51,091 nt of DNA from Fuerstiella sp. Lineage in GTDB: Bacteria > Planctomycetota > Planctomycetia > Planctomycetales > Planctomycetaceae. Below the pieces are notes generated by a model. That model saw nothing but the letters and a program-made list of their open reading frames with translations. It made no database searches and had not been told where the DNA came from. A program made the position numbers and the translations under genes. Position 1 is the first letter of the stretch; each line of letters opens with the position of its first letter. The DNA lies in the NCBI GenBank assembly GCA_014238335.1, contig JABABI010000050.1, forward strand, positions 1 through 51,091, in the 5' to 3' direction. Of the stretch, positions 41,382-50,349 are shown piece after piece.

Positions 41382-44222
41382 TTACTGGATACGCAGCCCT
41401 GTCGGCAGCGATTCGCCGAATACCAGACCAGCCTCGTCGCTCTCCAGATCTCCACCTTCGCGGACAAGAGTTACGAAATGGTCAGGCGCTCCTGCGGACT
41501 CCATCTCGTTCACAATCGCTGCCCGCACGTCGTCCGAGATGTCTCGAAAACGGTCATTGGTTTTACGAGACAGCTGCATCAACGCGACCTGCGTGACGGA
41601 ATTGCTGACATCAGCGACATCAATAATAGATTCGATCCAGGTTTCCGCCTCAGTGGTCGGCAGCACCGTGTTGAGCGGTCCGTAAATGGGCACTCGCGCA
41701 CCAATTCTGCCCACTGACCAGATGAGTGCCGTTCGAATGGAATCAAATGCCGGTCTGGGCAGAAAGTCCAGAGCAATGCGGCCAAGTTCCCTGCGCGTCG
41801 ACCGATCCAGAAATTCCATGGAAGCCAGCATCCGCCAGATCTCTGATTCCTCATGACTGCCGGAAGCATAGTCCGCTCCCTTGCCGCGTCCCGATTTGAC
41901 TTGTCTGTGTTTCTGGCGAATCAATGCAATCAGCGAAGACGTCAGTTCGTTCTGTGTGCCGCGGGTGATGCCGCCGGCAATTCTGCGGCATAGGATTCTC
42001 CATTCCGTGCGAGTATTCGCGCTGGCGTGAACCAGTTTTCCCTGAGTCACTTTCAGTGTCTGTTCGACGCGCCAGTCATCGGCAGCCATGCCAAAGCCCG
42101 GGCGCAGTCCGAATCCCAGAAGATTCAGCCACCGAGCTTCGTGAGCGGCACTGCGTTTTCGTCCGGCTGCAGATTCGATCAAATTGCCCCAGATACTACG
42201 CAGCAGTGACGGCGGCCAGTCCGCACGGCTGATGGAAATTTCGCGAGCGATCCGTTTCGGCAGTCCGTCCGGCTTATGCGTGCCATTCGTCGCGTAGACC
42301 GACGCGAGAATTCCGTCGACACTGTCCAGCGTTTCCTGATCAACAATTCCCGCCTGTTCTGCAGCTCCGGTGTGGACTTGGCGATCGGTTTCGGTGGACG
42401 AACGAACGTCAAACTGAAGTTGCCAGCGACGGTCGCCATTATCCTGTCTGCACCACATCTCCAGCGTGCCGATTTCTGTGAGCCGCGCCGACAGCCGTGC
42501 CGTCACTAAGTCGGTCTGGTCTTTTCTTCGAGTCTGCAGCACGGTTCGAATTGGTGGCAGTGCATACAGCTGCTCTTCATTGATCTCGTATAACTCGCCG
42601 GCCTGATCGGTCAATCGTGTGCCGGAAACGAAAATGGGAAACTGCACGGGTTCCGATGTGCGTATCTGAAAGTCCCGTTCAATTTCAACGGGTTCGTTGC
42701 TGGGTTCGCTGCCTGCCGGCACCAGACACAATGCCGACGTCTGTCCGTCTGACCCTTCGATACCCACGTAGTACGTCCGAGCCAGTCCTGCAACGATTTT
42801 GACGCCAATGCCACGGCGGACCATACCAAACGACGCCGCACCGTGAGCGACGGCGAGGTCCAGGCGTTCGTTCTGCAGAATCTGTGGAGTCCACGTCTCA
42901 TCCGAATCACGGAACCATGATGTTAGCACCGAAATCAGCCGATCCCGCAGAATCGATGAGGCGAAAAAGCCGCCGTTGAACAGAACGACGTCCGGCCGCG
43001 CACAGTCGGCGACAGTATCCGACGATTCCGTCTCGTCGACGTGAGACTTCAGGAACGCCGCCAGATATTTCGTGATCGCCGGATCGGTCGCATAGGGCAG
43101 CCCAAATTCCTGAAAGCCGGACTGGCGATTCTGAGGTTTATCGTCGAAGTTCGCAGCGGGCAGGAAACCGTCGACGAGTAACTGCACGACTTCGTCGCGA
43201 CGCACGGTCACCTGCAGGCCACCGCCGATCAGTTTTGATCCCGTGCCAGGCAGGGCGATAGTGAATTCTTCCGGCGCGTCTTCCTGCAACAGGATTTCCT
43301 TCACGTGGCGGCAGGTAGGAACCAGAACGCTCCACTGGCGAGGCTGCAGTTTGCCGTCACCCATCAACTGCCGTTCCACGTGGTAGGCAAGGGCCAGATC
43401 AAGATTGTCACCCCCCAGCATCAGGTGATTGCCAACCGCGATGCGATGAAATCGAACTTTGCCGTCGTCGCCCGGACGAACGTGAATCAGCGTAAAGTCC
43501 GAGGTGCCACCGCCGATGTCGCAGACCAGAATTTTCTGTCCAGGAACGACGTGCTGCTCCCAGTCGTCACGATGAGCATTGACCCAGGAATAAAATGCCG
43601 CCTGCGGTTCTTCAATCAGCACGATGCGAGGAAGCCCGGCGGTGCGGGCGGCCGCAACGGTTAATTCACGGGCGACTTCATCAAATGACGCCGGAATTGT
43701 GATCACGACATCCTGTTGCGCGAGTGGCGCTTCTACCTGAAGATGATCCCAAGCTTCGCGAATATGCTGCAGATAGCGGGAACTGACATCCACTGGCGAC
43801 AGCGACTCTGCATCAGCCGCACCGTGCCATGGCAGCAGGGCCACCCGACGATCAACACCTGCGTGACAAAGCCACGACTTTGCCGATTCAATCATCCGCC
43901 CCGGATTCGCGCGACCAAATTCCCGGGCAAACACTCCGACCCCGAATTTCGAATTGCTGCTCCATGGTAGCCGCAGAGCGGACGCTGCGCCCTCGGTTTC
44001 CGGGGGTTCATAGTGGAACGACGGCAGCGTTGGACGACGTTCCACTTCTCCCGGTGCGACCAGTTGAGCAATCGTGAACGTCTGAATCTGCCAATCATCC
44101 TGCCACGTGTCGACAAAGCCAACGGCGGAATTCGTGGTGCCCAGATCGATACCGACGACGAAGCGGCTGCGGGTGTTTTCTTTGTTCGAATTTAATTTCG
44201 CGGCGACGTTCACGGTCTTCAT
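41382..44222 (-). CDS. Large Hsp70-family protein with C-terminal DUF3731-like domain
   Basis: A 946-aa protein, about 300 aa longer than DnaK. The N-terminal ATPase domain has FVVGIDLGTTNSAVGF, IPASFDEVARELTVAAA, IEEPQAAFYSW and DIGGGTSDFTLI. The canonical substrate-binding lid and EEVD end are missing. The C-terminal part has the DUF3731-like text ARWLNLLGFGLRPGFG and WRILCRRIAGGI. Its ATG overlaps the stop of the other Hsp70 gene (ATGA). The trio with DUF2760 is a conserved but poorly characterised chaperone module. Confidence 0.93.
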   Translation of the reverse strand: MKTVNVAAKLNSNKENTRSRFVVGIDLGTTNSAVGFVDTWQDDWQIQTFTIAQLVAPGEVERRPTLPSFHYEPPETEGAASALRLPWSSNSKFGVGVFAREFGRANPGRMIESAKSWLCHAGVDRRVALLPWHGAADAESLSPVDVSSRYLQHIREAWDHLQVEAPLAQQDVVITIPASFDEVARELTVAAARTAGLPRIVLIEEPQAAFYSWVNAHRDDWEQHVVPGQKILVCDIGGGTSDFTLIHVRPGDDGKVRFHRIAVGNHLMLGGDNLDLALAYHVERQLMGDGKLQPRQWSVLVPTCRHVKEILLQEDAPEEFTIALPGTGSKLIGGGLQVTVRRDEVVQLLVDGFLPAANFDDKPQNRQSGFQEFGLPYATDPAITKYLAAFLKSHVDETESSDTVADCARPDVVLFNGGFFASSILRDRLISVLTSWFRDSDETWTPQILQNERLDLAVAHGAASFGMVRRGIGVKIVAGLARTYYVGIEGSDGQTSALCLVPAGSEPSNEPVEIERDFQIRTSEPVQFPIFVSGTRLTDQAGELYEINEEQLYALPPIRTVLQTRRKDQTDLVTARLSARLTEIGTLEMWCRQDNGDRRWQLQFDVRSSTETDRQVHTGAAEQAGIVDQETLDSVDGILASVYATNGTHKPDGLPKRIAREISISRADWPPSLLRSIWGNLIESAAGRKRSAAHEARWLNLLGFGLRPGFGMAADDWRVEQTLKVTQGKLVHASANTRTEWRILCRRIAGGITRGTQNELTSSLIALIRQKHRQVKSGRGKGADYASGSHEESEIWRMLASMEFLDRSTRRELGRIALDFLPRPAFDSIRTALIWSVGRIGARVPIYGPLNTVLPTTEAETWIESIIDVADVSNSVTQVALMQLSRKTNDRFRDISDDVRAAIVNEMESAGAPDHFVTLVREGGDLESDEAGLVFGESLPTGLRIQ

Positions 44223-46015
44223 GCCTCCGCGTCGTCACGAACGCTGAATTTCAGTTTCCAGATTTCACCAGTAGCCGTGTGGACGCAGGACAGCTCGAAG
44301 ATGCCTAATTCCGTGATCCGTGACTGAAAGCGAACGGGGACATATTCGTCCCCCGCATCCGGGCCGGCCTCCAGAGTCGTCTCCATCGAATCGGTTTCCA
44401 CGATCTCATCCGCGGACCAGCGAACCAGTTTGTCACCCGGTACGTCATGTGTGCGTCTGGCGGAACTGAAGATGCGGAACCTGGCCGCTTCGCCAACTAC
44501 CAGGCCAATCTCCTCCGACGGCACGTCTGCTTCGGTCCCTTCTTCCATGCCATGCGGCACGACACACAGGGCCGACATCGGTCGCGGGGCACCCGGGATT
44601 GCCAGACCAGCGGTTTCTATGCCAACATAGTAAGACCGCGGAGTGCCACCCCGAATTCTAACGCCGCCACGTTCATTGGTCCATGCATAATACGCGGCTC
44701 CGCGGCCAACCGCGTAGTCAAAGTCGTGTGCACCGGCAAGGATCAGCGGCGCGGCAGCGCCGTACCAGTCGGCAAGTCGATCCAGCAGAGCCTGCTGCAG
44801 CCGGTCGGACTTGAAAACGCCACCGTTGAACAGCACATGAGTCGGGGCCGGCGCCGCTGCGGATCCTTCGTCTGTCTGTCTCTGCAGAAAGGCGGCCAGA
44901 TGACGAGTGATCGCGGTGTCCGCTTCGTAAGGCAGGCCGATTTCCTGAAAGCCGGATACGCGTTGCCGCGACGGCAGGTCGGTGATGTCACACTGCGCAA
45001 AAAAACCATCGACGAGCAGACGTGCCACGTCTGCTCGATTCACTTCGACCGACACGCTGCCGCCAATCAGTCGGCTGCCCCGTCCCGCTACTGAAATCGT
45101 CTGTGTCTCAGGACCATCGGCTGCCAGCAGAGCTTCTTTGGCTGCACGACAGGAGTGGCACAGCGACACCGACTGCCAGGGGTTCAGATCCGTCCCCTTT
45201 TGGCGGAATAATTCTGACACGTGGTACGCCAGAGCGAGGTCCATGTTGTCCCCACCAACAAGCAGGTGATTTCCGACGGCCTGTCGCCGCAGTTGCAGTT
45301 CACCATCTTCTTCGTCCGCAGCAACCAGTGTCAGGTCGGTGGTGCCACCGCCGACATCACAAACCAGCAACCGGTCGCCGGCAGACAGTGACTTTCGCCA
45401 GTCGTCTCCCGATGAGCAAAGCCATGCGTAGGTCGCAGCCTGAGGTTCTTCCAGCAGAACGAGTGTCTCCGGAAGCCCGGCCGCCAGCGCCGCTTCACGG
45501 GTCAGTTCACGTGCACTGGCATCAAACGAAGCCGGCACGGTTAATACGATTTGCTGCTGTGCAATCGGCGCATCGGGGAATTTCTGAGTCCAGGCCGCGA
45601 CCAGATGTTCGAGGTACCGCTGCGAGGCCGTCACTGGTGAGACCTGTGCCACATGGTCCGGCGCTTTCCAGGGCAGAATGGACTGATGACGGTCCACTTG
45701 ACTGTGACACAGCCAGGACTTGGCTGTGCCAACAGTGCGATCGGGATTCTCCGACGACTGTGACCGCGCGACTTCACCGACAGCAAATTCGCGGTTCTCT
45801 GCCCACGGTAAGTCAAACTCGCGGGATTCCGATTCGCCGCTGCGTGCCAGGTACAGAAACGACGGCAGTGAATTACGACGTTCAACACTTTGCGGAGATA
45901 CAAGTTGAGGAATCGGCAGCATCGCTACTTGCGGAGTCTCTGATTCCAACGAGGCATAAGCCAGCACACTGTTCGTGGTGCCAAGGTCAATTCCGATAGC
46001 GTACTTGGGGAGCAT
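44219..46015 (-). CDS. Hsp70-family protein, partner of the large Hsp70
   Basis: A 598-aa protein from ATG 46015 (an in-frame ATG at 46072 would add 19 residues). The ATPase core is complete: YAIGIDLGTTNSVLAY, VPASFDASARELTREAA, LEEPQAATYAW, CDVGGGTTDLTLV and NHLLVGGDNMDLALAYHV. It ends soon after a short beta domain (FQSRITELGIFELSCVH) and lacks a long lid. It is strongly similar to the N-terminal 600 residues of the downstream Hsp70, so the pair arose by duplication. Confidence 0.93.
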   Translation of the reverse strand: MLPKYAIGIDLGTTNSVLAYASLESETPQVAMLPIPQLVSPQSVERRNSLPSFLYLARSGESESREFDLPWAENREFAVGEVARSQSSENPDRTVGTAKSWLCHSQVDRHQSILPWKAPDHVAQVSPVTASQRYLEHLVAAWTQKFPDAPIAQQQIVLTVPASFDASARELTREAALAAGLPETLVLLEEPQAATYAWLCSSGDDWRKSLSAGDRLLVCDVGGGTTDLTLVAADEEDGELQLRRQAVGNHLLVGGDNMDLALAYHVSELFRQKGTDLNPWQSVSLCHSCRAAKEALLAADGPETQTISVAGRGSRLIGGSVSVEVNRADVARLLVDGFFAQCDITDLPSRQRVSGFQEIGLPYEADTAITRHLAAFLQRQTDEGSAAAPAPTHVLFNGGVFKSDRLQQALLDRLADWYGAAAPLILAGAHDFDYAVGRGAAYYAWTNERGGVRIRGGTPRSYYVGIETAGLAIPGAPRPMSALCVVPHGMEEGTEADVPSEEIGLVVGEAARFRIFSSARRTHDVPGDKLVRWSADEIVETDSMETTLEAGPDAGDEYVPVRFQSRITELGIFELSCVHTATGEIWKLKFSVRDDAEA

Positions 46016-46124
46016 TGTGTGTAGCGAGGAAAAAGGTTCGGGAGTCCTCTTCGGAGGAACAGTGTATGACATGGGTTCATTTTGGGCCGAAAAAGACTTC
46101 CAGCCCTCTGACGATCCAGCGACA

Positions 46125-46643
46125 TCAGCCTACGTCAACCTCCGCCGGGGCAATGACAGTAACAGCTCCGGTACTGCCGCTCCACGTGGGCAATTCGCAG
46201 CGGGCGGCTTCCCACCCGTGATGTGCCAGGGTTCCCGATGTCTGCTTCGAATCCGATTCACCGATCAATCGCAGCCGTCCACTGGCCGCATTGTCTGTGA
46301 TATCGACGGCGCTGCCTTCGGGCTGGTTAATGACCGGAGCAATCGCAAACAGACGATCCAGAACCATGCGACTGTCACGATGAATATCCCGAACGGCCGC
46401 TCCGATTTGTGCATCGGCGTAGTCATCGATCGATTCCATCAGAAAGTCCACCAGCCGCGCTTCACGCTGCAGAGAGGCCAGCAGCGTGACGGCCTCATTA
46501 CGAACAGCCGGCGCAGGTTTCGGTTCGGCCGCGACCGGTTGCTCAATGACCGCGACTGGTGCAGCACTGGAAACAAGTTCGGCCAGCTGCTGAGCTAGTT
46601 CTCCGTTTGTCAGGACATGCCATGCCAGACTTAACCGTCCCAT
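46125..46643 (-). CDS. DUF2760-domain protein of the Hsp70 operon
   Basis: A 172-aa protein with the DUF2760 pattern: LLASLQREARLVDFLMESI, YADAQIGAAVRDIHRDSR, then TLAHHGWEAARCELP and AEVDVG at the end. GGAAGG precedes the ATG at 46643. An Ala/Pro-rich linker (AAEPKPAPAV) follows the N-terminal helix. It leads the operon with two Hsp70 genes; function unknown, perhaps a co-chaperone or adaptor. Confidence 0.85.
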   Translation of the reverse strand: MGRLSLAWHVLTNGELAQQLAELVSSAAPVAVIEQPVAAEPKPAPAVRNEAVTLLASLQREARLVDFLMESIDDYADAQIGAAVRDIHRDSRMVLDRLFAIAPVINQPEGSAVDITDNAASGRLRLIGESDSKQTSGTLAHHGWEAARCELPTWSGSTGAVTVIAPAEVDVG

Positions 46644-47111
46644 CTGTTATACCTTCCAGATCACGCCAGAGTCCAATTCGAATTGTGGAGCGGGATTGTG
46701 ACATCCCACGCCCATTTCTCAAGGAATGATGGCTGACGTGCCGCAGAGAGGCAGGTCTCTCGCGAATGAGGGTCGGATGCAGGGCAACTGAGTGCATGTT
46801 TCCGATCGCCGGGAATCCGTCCCAATGCGGCAGTCCCGCGAGGTGATCCCCCAGCGCGTCAGACGCCGAACAAATGGAGGATGACGACCATTGCAACATC
46901 GCACGACGCCACGAATCACAGACACCGGGTGGATCGGTCTGGTTATTCGGGAAATAGCTTATCCCTCCGAATGCGGTTTCCCGTGATTCCAAATCAACGC
47001 GCGGCGGAACAGATGCGTGGATTGCACGTTTGACGTTCTATTCTTCTCGTGACCGAGTCAGTAAAGTGGCTGGCTCTGACAACTCACAACGAACGAAGAG
47101 ATCGCAAAATC
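46644..47111. other. 468-bp spacer upstream of the Hsp70 operon and the decayed region
   Basis: No gene recognised; overlapping minus-strand frames do not match known proteins. It should include the promoter of the DUF2760-Hsp70 operon. Confidence 0.45.
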
Positions 47112-47267
47112 ATGGGTTTTAATGTCAGACTGCTCGAGCATAGTTTCGCACTCGTAGCTCCAAAGGGCGACGTCCTGGTCGCGACATTCTACCGCCATGT
47201 TCAATTCGTTGGGCGTGCGAAAGAAACCGAACGTGCGCAGATGCCAGGCAGGGAGAAACGAGAGTGA
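47112..47267 (+). pseudogene. Truncated globin (N-terminal stump)
   Basis: The first ~29 residues (MGFNVRLLEHSFALVAPKG then DVLVATFYRH) match the A-B helix start of bacterial globins. A normal globin continues for another ~110 residues with the proximal His. Here the frame continues into unrelated text (VQFVGRAKETERAQMPG) and stops after 51 aa. None of the other frames resumes globin sequence nearby. It is read as a gene stump left by a deletion. Confidence 0.55.
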
Positions 47268-47659
47268 TGGGCAACACGGCGAAACGACGTAGACTTCTAA
47301 TCGTTGGATTCATTCTCTTGAGTCTCGTAGGAATTGGAGGGCTTGGGTTCCGGGGGTGGGATCTCTTTACCGACCAAGCCAAAGAAGCCCTCGACAAAAA
47401 TTCGGTCATCCTGCAACACGTAGGTGAAATCGATCGAATCGAGATGGATGTCACTGCTACTGGAGATGCAGAAGGCGAGGATGTCTTCGTTTTTCGGGTC
47501 GCAGGCTCCAAGGGAACCGGAGTCGTCACGGTTGAGTTCGTCACTGTTGATGTTTATACGGAGGAGATCTGCTTTGGAACGCTCCGGCTCTCTTCCGGAG
47601 AGACCTACGAACTGCTGGTACAAAACTCGCCTTCTCAAGAGGATGAGGTAACCCGGTGA
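47267..47659 (+). CDS. Small membrane-anchored protein (130 aa), possibly Coa1-like
   Basis: It starts ATG at 47267, overlapping the stop of the globin stump. The N-terminus is basic (GNTAKRRR) with one membrane helix (LLIVGFILLSLVGIGGLGF). The soluble part has ILQHVGEIDRIEMDVTATG, VFVFRVAGSKGTGVVTVEFV and LRLSSGETYELLV. This pattern faintly resembles the Coa1/Tim21-like fold of cytochrome-oxidase assembly proteins; that is a guess from the strand pattern. Confidence 0.6.
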   Translation: MGNTAKRRRLLIVGFILLSLVGIGGLGFRGWDLFTDQAKEALDKNSVILQHVGEIDRIEMDVTATGDAEGEDVFVFRVAGSKGTGVVTVEFVTVDVYTEEICFGTLRLSSGETYELLVQNSPSQEDEVTR

Positions 47660-47701
47660 CGTTCGGCATTAGTCCTCTCATACCTGCCAATTGAGACGTT
47701 C

Positions 47702-47824
47702 ATGGATAATCCGAATCCCTATGAGGCACCGGCAGAGCGCGGAGCTGAATCACCGATCGACGAACCAACGTCGTTGCCAAGGGCAATGATCGCAGCAACG
47801 CTTTGGTCGCTCGTAGGGAGCTAA
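47702..47824 (+). pseudogene. Stump of a planctomycete NPY-type membrane protein (40 codons)
   Basis: The frame begins MDNPNPYEAPAERG, the N-terminal form common to small planctomycete membrane proteins, and stops just as a hydrophobic helix begins (MIAATLWSLVGS). No downstream frame continues the helix. It looks like a truncated gene. Confidence 0.4.
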
Positions 47825-47872
47825 TCGCAATTGCCCCTGTCGCGAGCTGAACAACCGGACGGAGGTACCGTC

Positions 47873-48154
47873 ATGCCGAACATTGAACAGCCTGAGCCTG
47901 AAGGGGAGGAACATGAGCCCTTCGATTCAACAGGTGTGATCGACACCGACATGCGCCAACGCAGGCTGGCGTTGATCAGGGGAGTTGGTTGCCTGATTTC
48001 TGCTGGCATAGCCTTGTGGACCAATGGTTGGGACGGGGAGTGGCTGACAGTCTTGCTGATCGGCACAGGGTCTGCGTTGGTGCTGTACTGGAAGGCAGGT
48101 GTCGATCCCCAAGGATTCGAGAAGCCGATATGGGGTAAGAAAAATACTGATTGA
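47873..48154 (+). CDS. Small two-helix membrane protein (93 aa), unrecognised
   Basis: GGAGGT lies 6 bp before the ATG at 47873. The N-terminal part is acidic (PEPEGEEHEPFD); two hydrophobic helices follow (ALIRGVGCLISAGIALW, WLTVLLIGTGSALVLYW). It ends with a charged tail (EKPIWGKKNTD). The strong ribosome binding site supports a real gene. Function unknown. Confidence 0.65.
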   Translation: MPNIEQPEPEGEEHEPFDSTGVIDTDMRQRRLALIRGVGCLISAGIALWTNGWDGEWLTVLLIGTGSALVLYWKAGVDPQGFEKPIWGKKNTD

Positions 48155-49157
48155 CTAGCTTCCCCTCACGCTCCGCACGTCGTGTCATTGTGCGGTTGGA
48201 TGCAACTTGGTGAGCGTGACAGCCGTCTGACTACTGTTCACATTCCTCCATGACCGGCAGGCAGCCAACGCGACTGATTACTGGTTCGACAACACCACAT
48301 CCGTTCACCTCCATCTGACCACGGCAGACGCTCAAGCCTTGCCTTGTCGGTGGCACTACTCACTGGGCTGATTGTCATCATCACACCTGACGTGCCCAGT
48401 TGACCGTTGTAATGCTCGTTCCGAGCGGCCCCATCGCTGTTGTTCTCGTAACATTTGGCCAGCGTGTTTTGACTGCGTTCACAAGTGCCTTATTGAGGGC
48501 GACGGCACAATGGTCGAGACCTGTGGTGAGAAGACGCAGGGCATCGGCATGAATTACAAACGGTAGTGGGGTTACCGCGGATTTCACACCAGACCTCATC
48601 GCCGAAGTCACACACGGGTTGCGTATATGGTCCGAAGTGAAGTCTGCAGCGTTCGTGGGCGGGGAGCATGTAAGAGATTGCACCGTCAGCTGACGTAGAC
48701 CGCAAGGCTACTCAGGCTCTTTGCCGTGCAACACGCCGAGAGGCTTCCGGACTGGCCGCGTGACTAATGGGGGAACACCCGACTGCTGCCTCACTCGAAG
48801 CCATTATGAGCCCGTTTGCTCGGTGAAGCTGATTCTGCCTGCTTCGGTGAAGCCTCGTCCAGACCCAGGTATCGTCGATACCCCTCTGTACCCAGCACGA
48901 TGCACATAAACTCGTGGTGGCCCATGTCGGTCACGTTCAGAGCTGCCTCTCAAAAACCTTATGCCTTAGTTAAAGCGACACACCCGCTCATGAGTGCACT
49001 TGTCATGGGTGTGGGGCTCGTTCGTTCTCTCTTGTTCATGCCGATACAGCAAGCTGAAGAACTTAGGCTTCGGAATGTCTCCTAAGAAGATTGTCAGCCG
49101 CGCAAACGGATTTGACTCAACGGCAACCGCGTTTCCGTCAGTAATTGCGGTCGAAGC
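48155..49157. other. 1-kb region without an intact gene
   Basis: Short frames occur on both strands but none is intact or has a clear domain, except the possible fragment at 48490-48705. Base composition and broken frames fit decayed DNA. Confidence 0.5.
48490..48705 (-). pseudogene. Possible gene fragment (about 50 sensible residues, then out of frame)
   Basis: The first ~50 residues (ISYMLPAHERCRLHFGPYT, GDEVWCEIRGN) look like real protein and are reminiscent of a short planctomycete-specific domain. The rest (CNSCRCPASSHHRSRPLCRR) looks like out-of-frame text, suggesting a frameshift near 48560. Confidence 0.35.
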
Positions 49158-49994
49158 CTATTCACTGACTTCCTCGATGAACATTGTTTTCAGAAACTGC
49201 AGAGAGTCCTTCAGTTCGCTGTAATCAAACCACAGGCCGTCACATTCCTGGCAGAAATCGATTCTTGTTTCATCATCCAGAAACGCCGCCTCGAACATTG
49301 ATGTCCGGCAACGGGGACAATGCCGTTTTGACTTAATCGCTCCACATGACAGTGAGAGTACGTTCTGTGTCGCTCCCTCCTTGTTCCTTGTAGGCTGAAG
49401 AAACTCCCCGGCGTCGAGCCACGTCCCATGGCATGATTTGCAGCTGTCGACCTTAACACCGTTCTTAAGCGTCCGCTCTGTTAGTACAACCATTGTGCAC
49501 GCCGGACACACGAGTTCACTTCTTGAAGAGTGTTTCTTTCGTTTGTTATTGACTCTGGCCTCAACGAAGATCGTTTGACCACAGTTCCTGCAGTCGAACT
49601 GTGACGCTGACAGCTGGTCGCGCACCAGGTAGCGTTCTTCACAGTTGTCACACTGAAGTCCGGTACTCACCGATCGAGAACTCAATGCCAACTGTGTCAC
49701 CAATCGAACATAAAGGCGCAACCGCGATTCTAAGTAGCTTGCATCAACAAGATTGTTAGCGAACAACCACGACCAGCAGTGCCCCCCCGAATAGTTGCTG
49801 ATCTTCACAGGATTCTTGTGGTACGCGGCTATAAACTCGGCCGTACCCGGTTCGGCCACATGTGTTTCGAGAAGATTCAACACATCGGGATTGAACGCAC
49901 ACCGAATCCGTTCCTCGTTTTCTGAACAGGGGATGCCTTTGTCGAAGAAGCGACGGATCACGGGGCCAGGTGACCGTTGCATCGGCGTAATCAT
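49158..49994 (-). CDS. Multi-zinc-ribbon protein with two TFIIB-type zinc fingers
   Basis: From ATG 49994 the product is 278 aa (ATG 50054 would add 20). The N-terminal ~120 residues are unrecognised (IRCAFNPDVLNLLETHVAEP). A CxxC ribbon follows (CDNCEERY...CRNCGQTIF), then two zf-TFIIB units: CPACTMVVLTER with VKVDSCKSCHGTWLDAGEF, and CPRCRTSMFEA with IDFCQECDGLWFDYSEL. Such domains are common in small bacterial zinc-binding proteins of unknown role. Confidence 0.8.
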   Translation of the reverse strand: MITPMQRSPGPVIRRFFDKGIPCSENEERIRCAFNPDVLNLLETHVAEPGTAEFIAAYHKNPVKISNYSGGHCWSWLFANNLVDASYLESRLRLYVRLVTQLALSSRSVSTGLQCDNCEERYLVRDQLSASQFDCRNCGQTIFVEARVNNKRKKHSSRSELVCPACTMVVLTERTLKNGVKVDSCKSCHGTWLDAGEFLQPTRNKEGATQNVLSLSCGAIKSKRHCPRCRTSMFEAAFLDDETRIDFCQECDGLWFDYSELKDSLQFLKTMFIEEVSE

Positions 49995-50349
49995 TTTGAT
50001 TCTCAACGGAGCGTTGATCGTGGGATATCTCTGCGTCCTGTTCGACCGTTTCATGGAGATGAATGGTGGGGGCTGAGAATACGCTCCCTTGATTGTGCAC
50101 TCGCAGCCAGCCTGCGTTTTGACTTCGGCGTCAGCCCGAACTGGGTGAGGTGGCGTACGGAAGTGACGATCTTGCCGCTCAGAACGGCGTCGTTGCCGAC
50201 GCAGTCGGCATAGTTGTGGGGTGACATGCAAGGGAGGTAGACTTCAGGGGCGTGTTGAAAGGGAAAAACCGGCATCCGGACACTGTCCTTTCCCCTGATC
50301 CTGTAGAATGACGAGTCTTTCCGCTGGTGTGTGTTCAAGGGCTACTTTG
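49995..50349. other. Divergent spacer before the terminal kinase gene
   Basis: 355 bp. A minus-strand frame (50051-50338) contains sensible-looking text listed separately as a possible fragment. The promoter of the kinase gene should be near 50250-50340. Confidence 0.4.
50051..50338 (-). pseudogene. Possible gene fragment, unrecognised
   Basis: A 95-codon frame. Its central part (NYADCVGNDAVLSGKIVTSV, then RHLTQFGLTPKSKRRLAAS) looks like a real protein, and the LTPKSKRRL end is vaguely like phage terminase small-subunit tails. No ribosome binding site is evident and it overlaps possible starts of the zinc-ribbon gene. Confidence 0.25.

Noticed and set aside
45022..45999. 325-codon plus-strand frame opposite the smaller Hsp70 gene
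   Set aside because: The Hsp70 strand carries complete ATPase motifs; the opposite frame is Pro/Arg-rich without domains.
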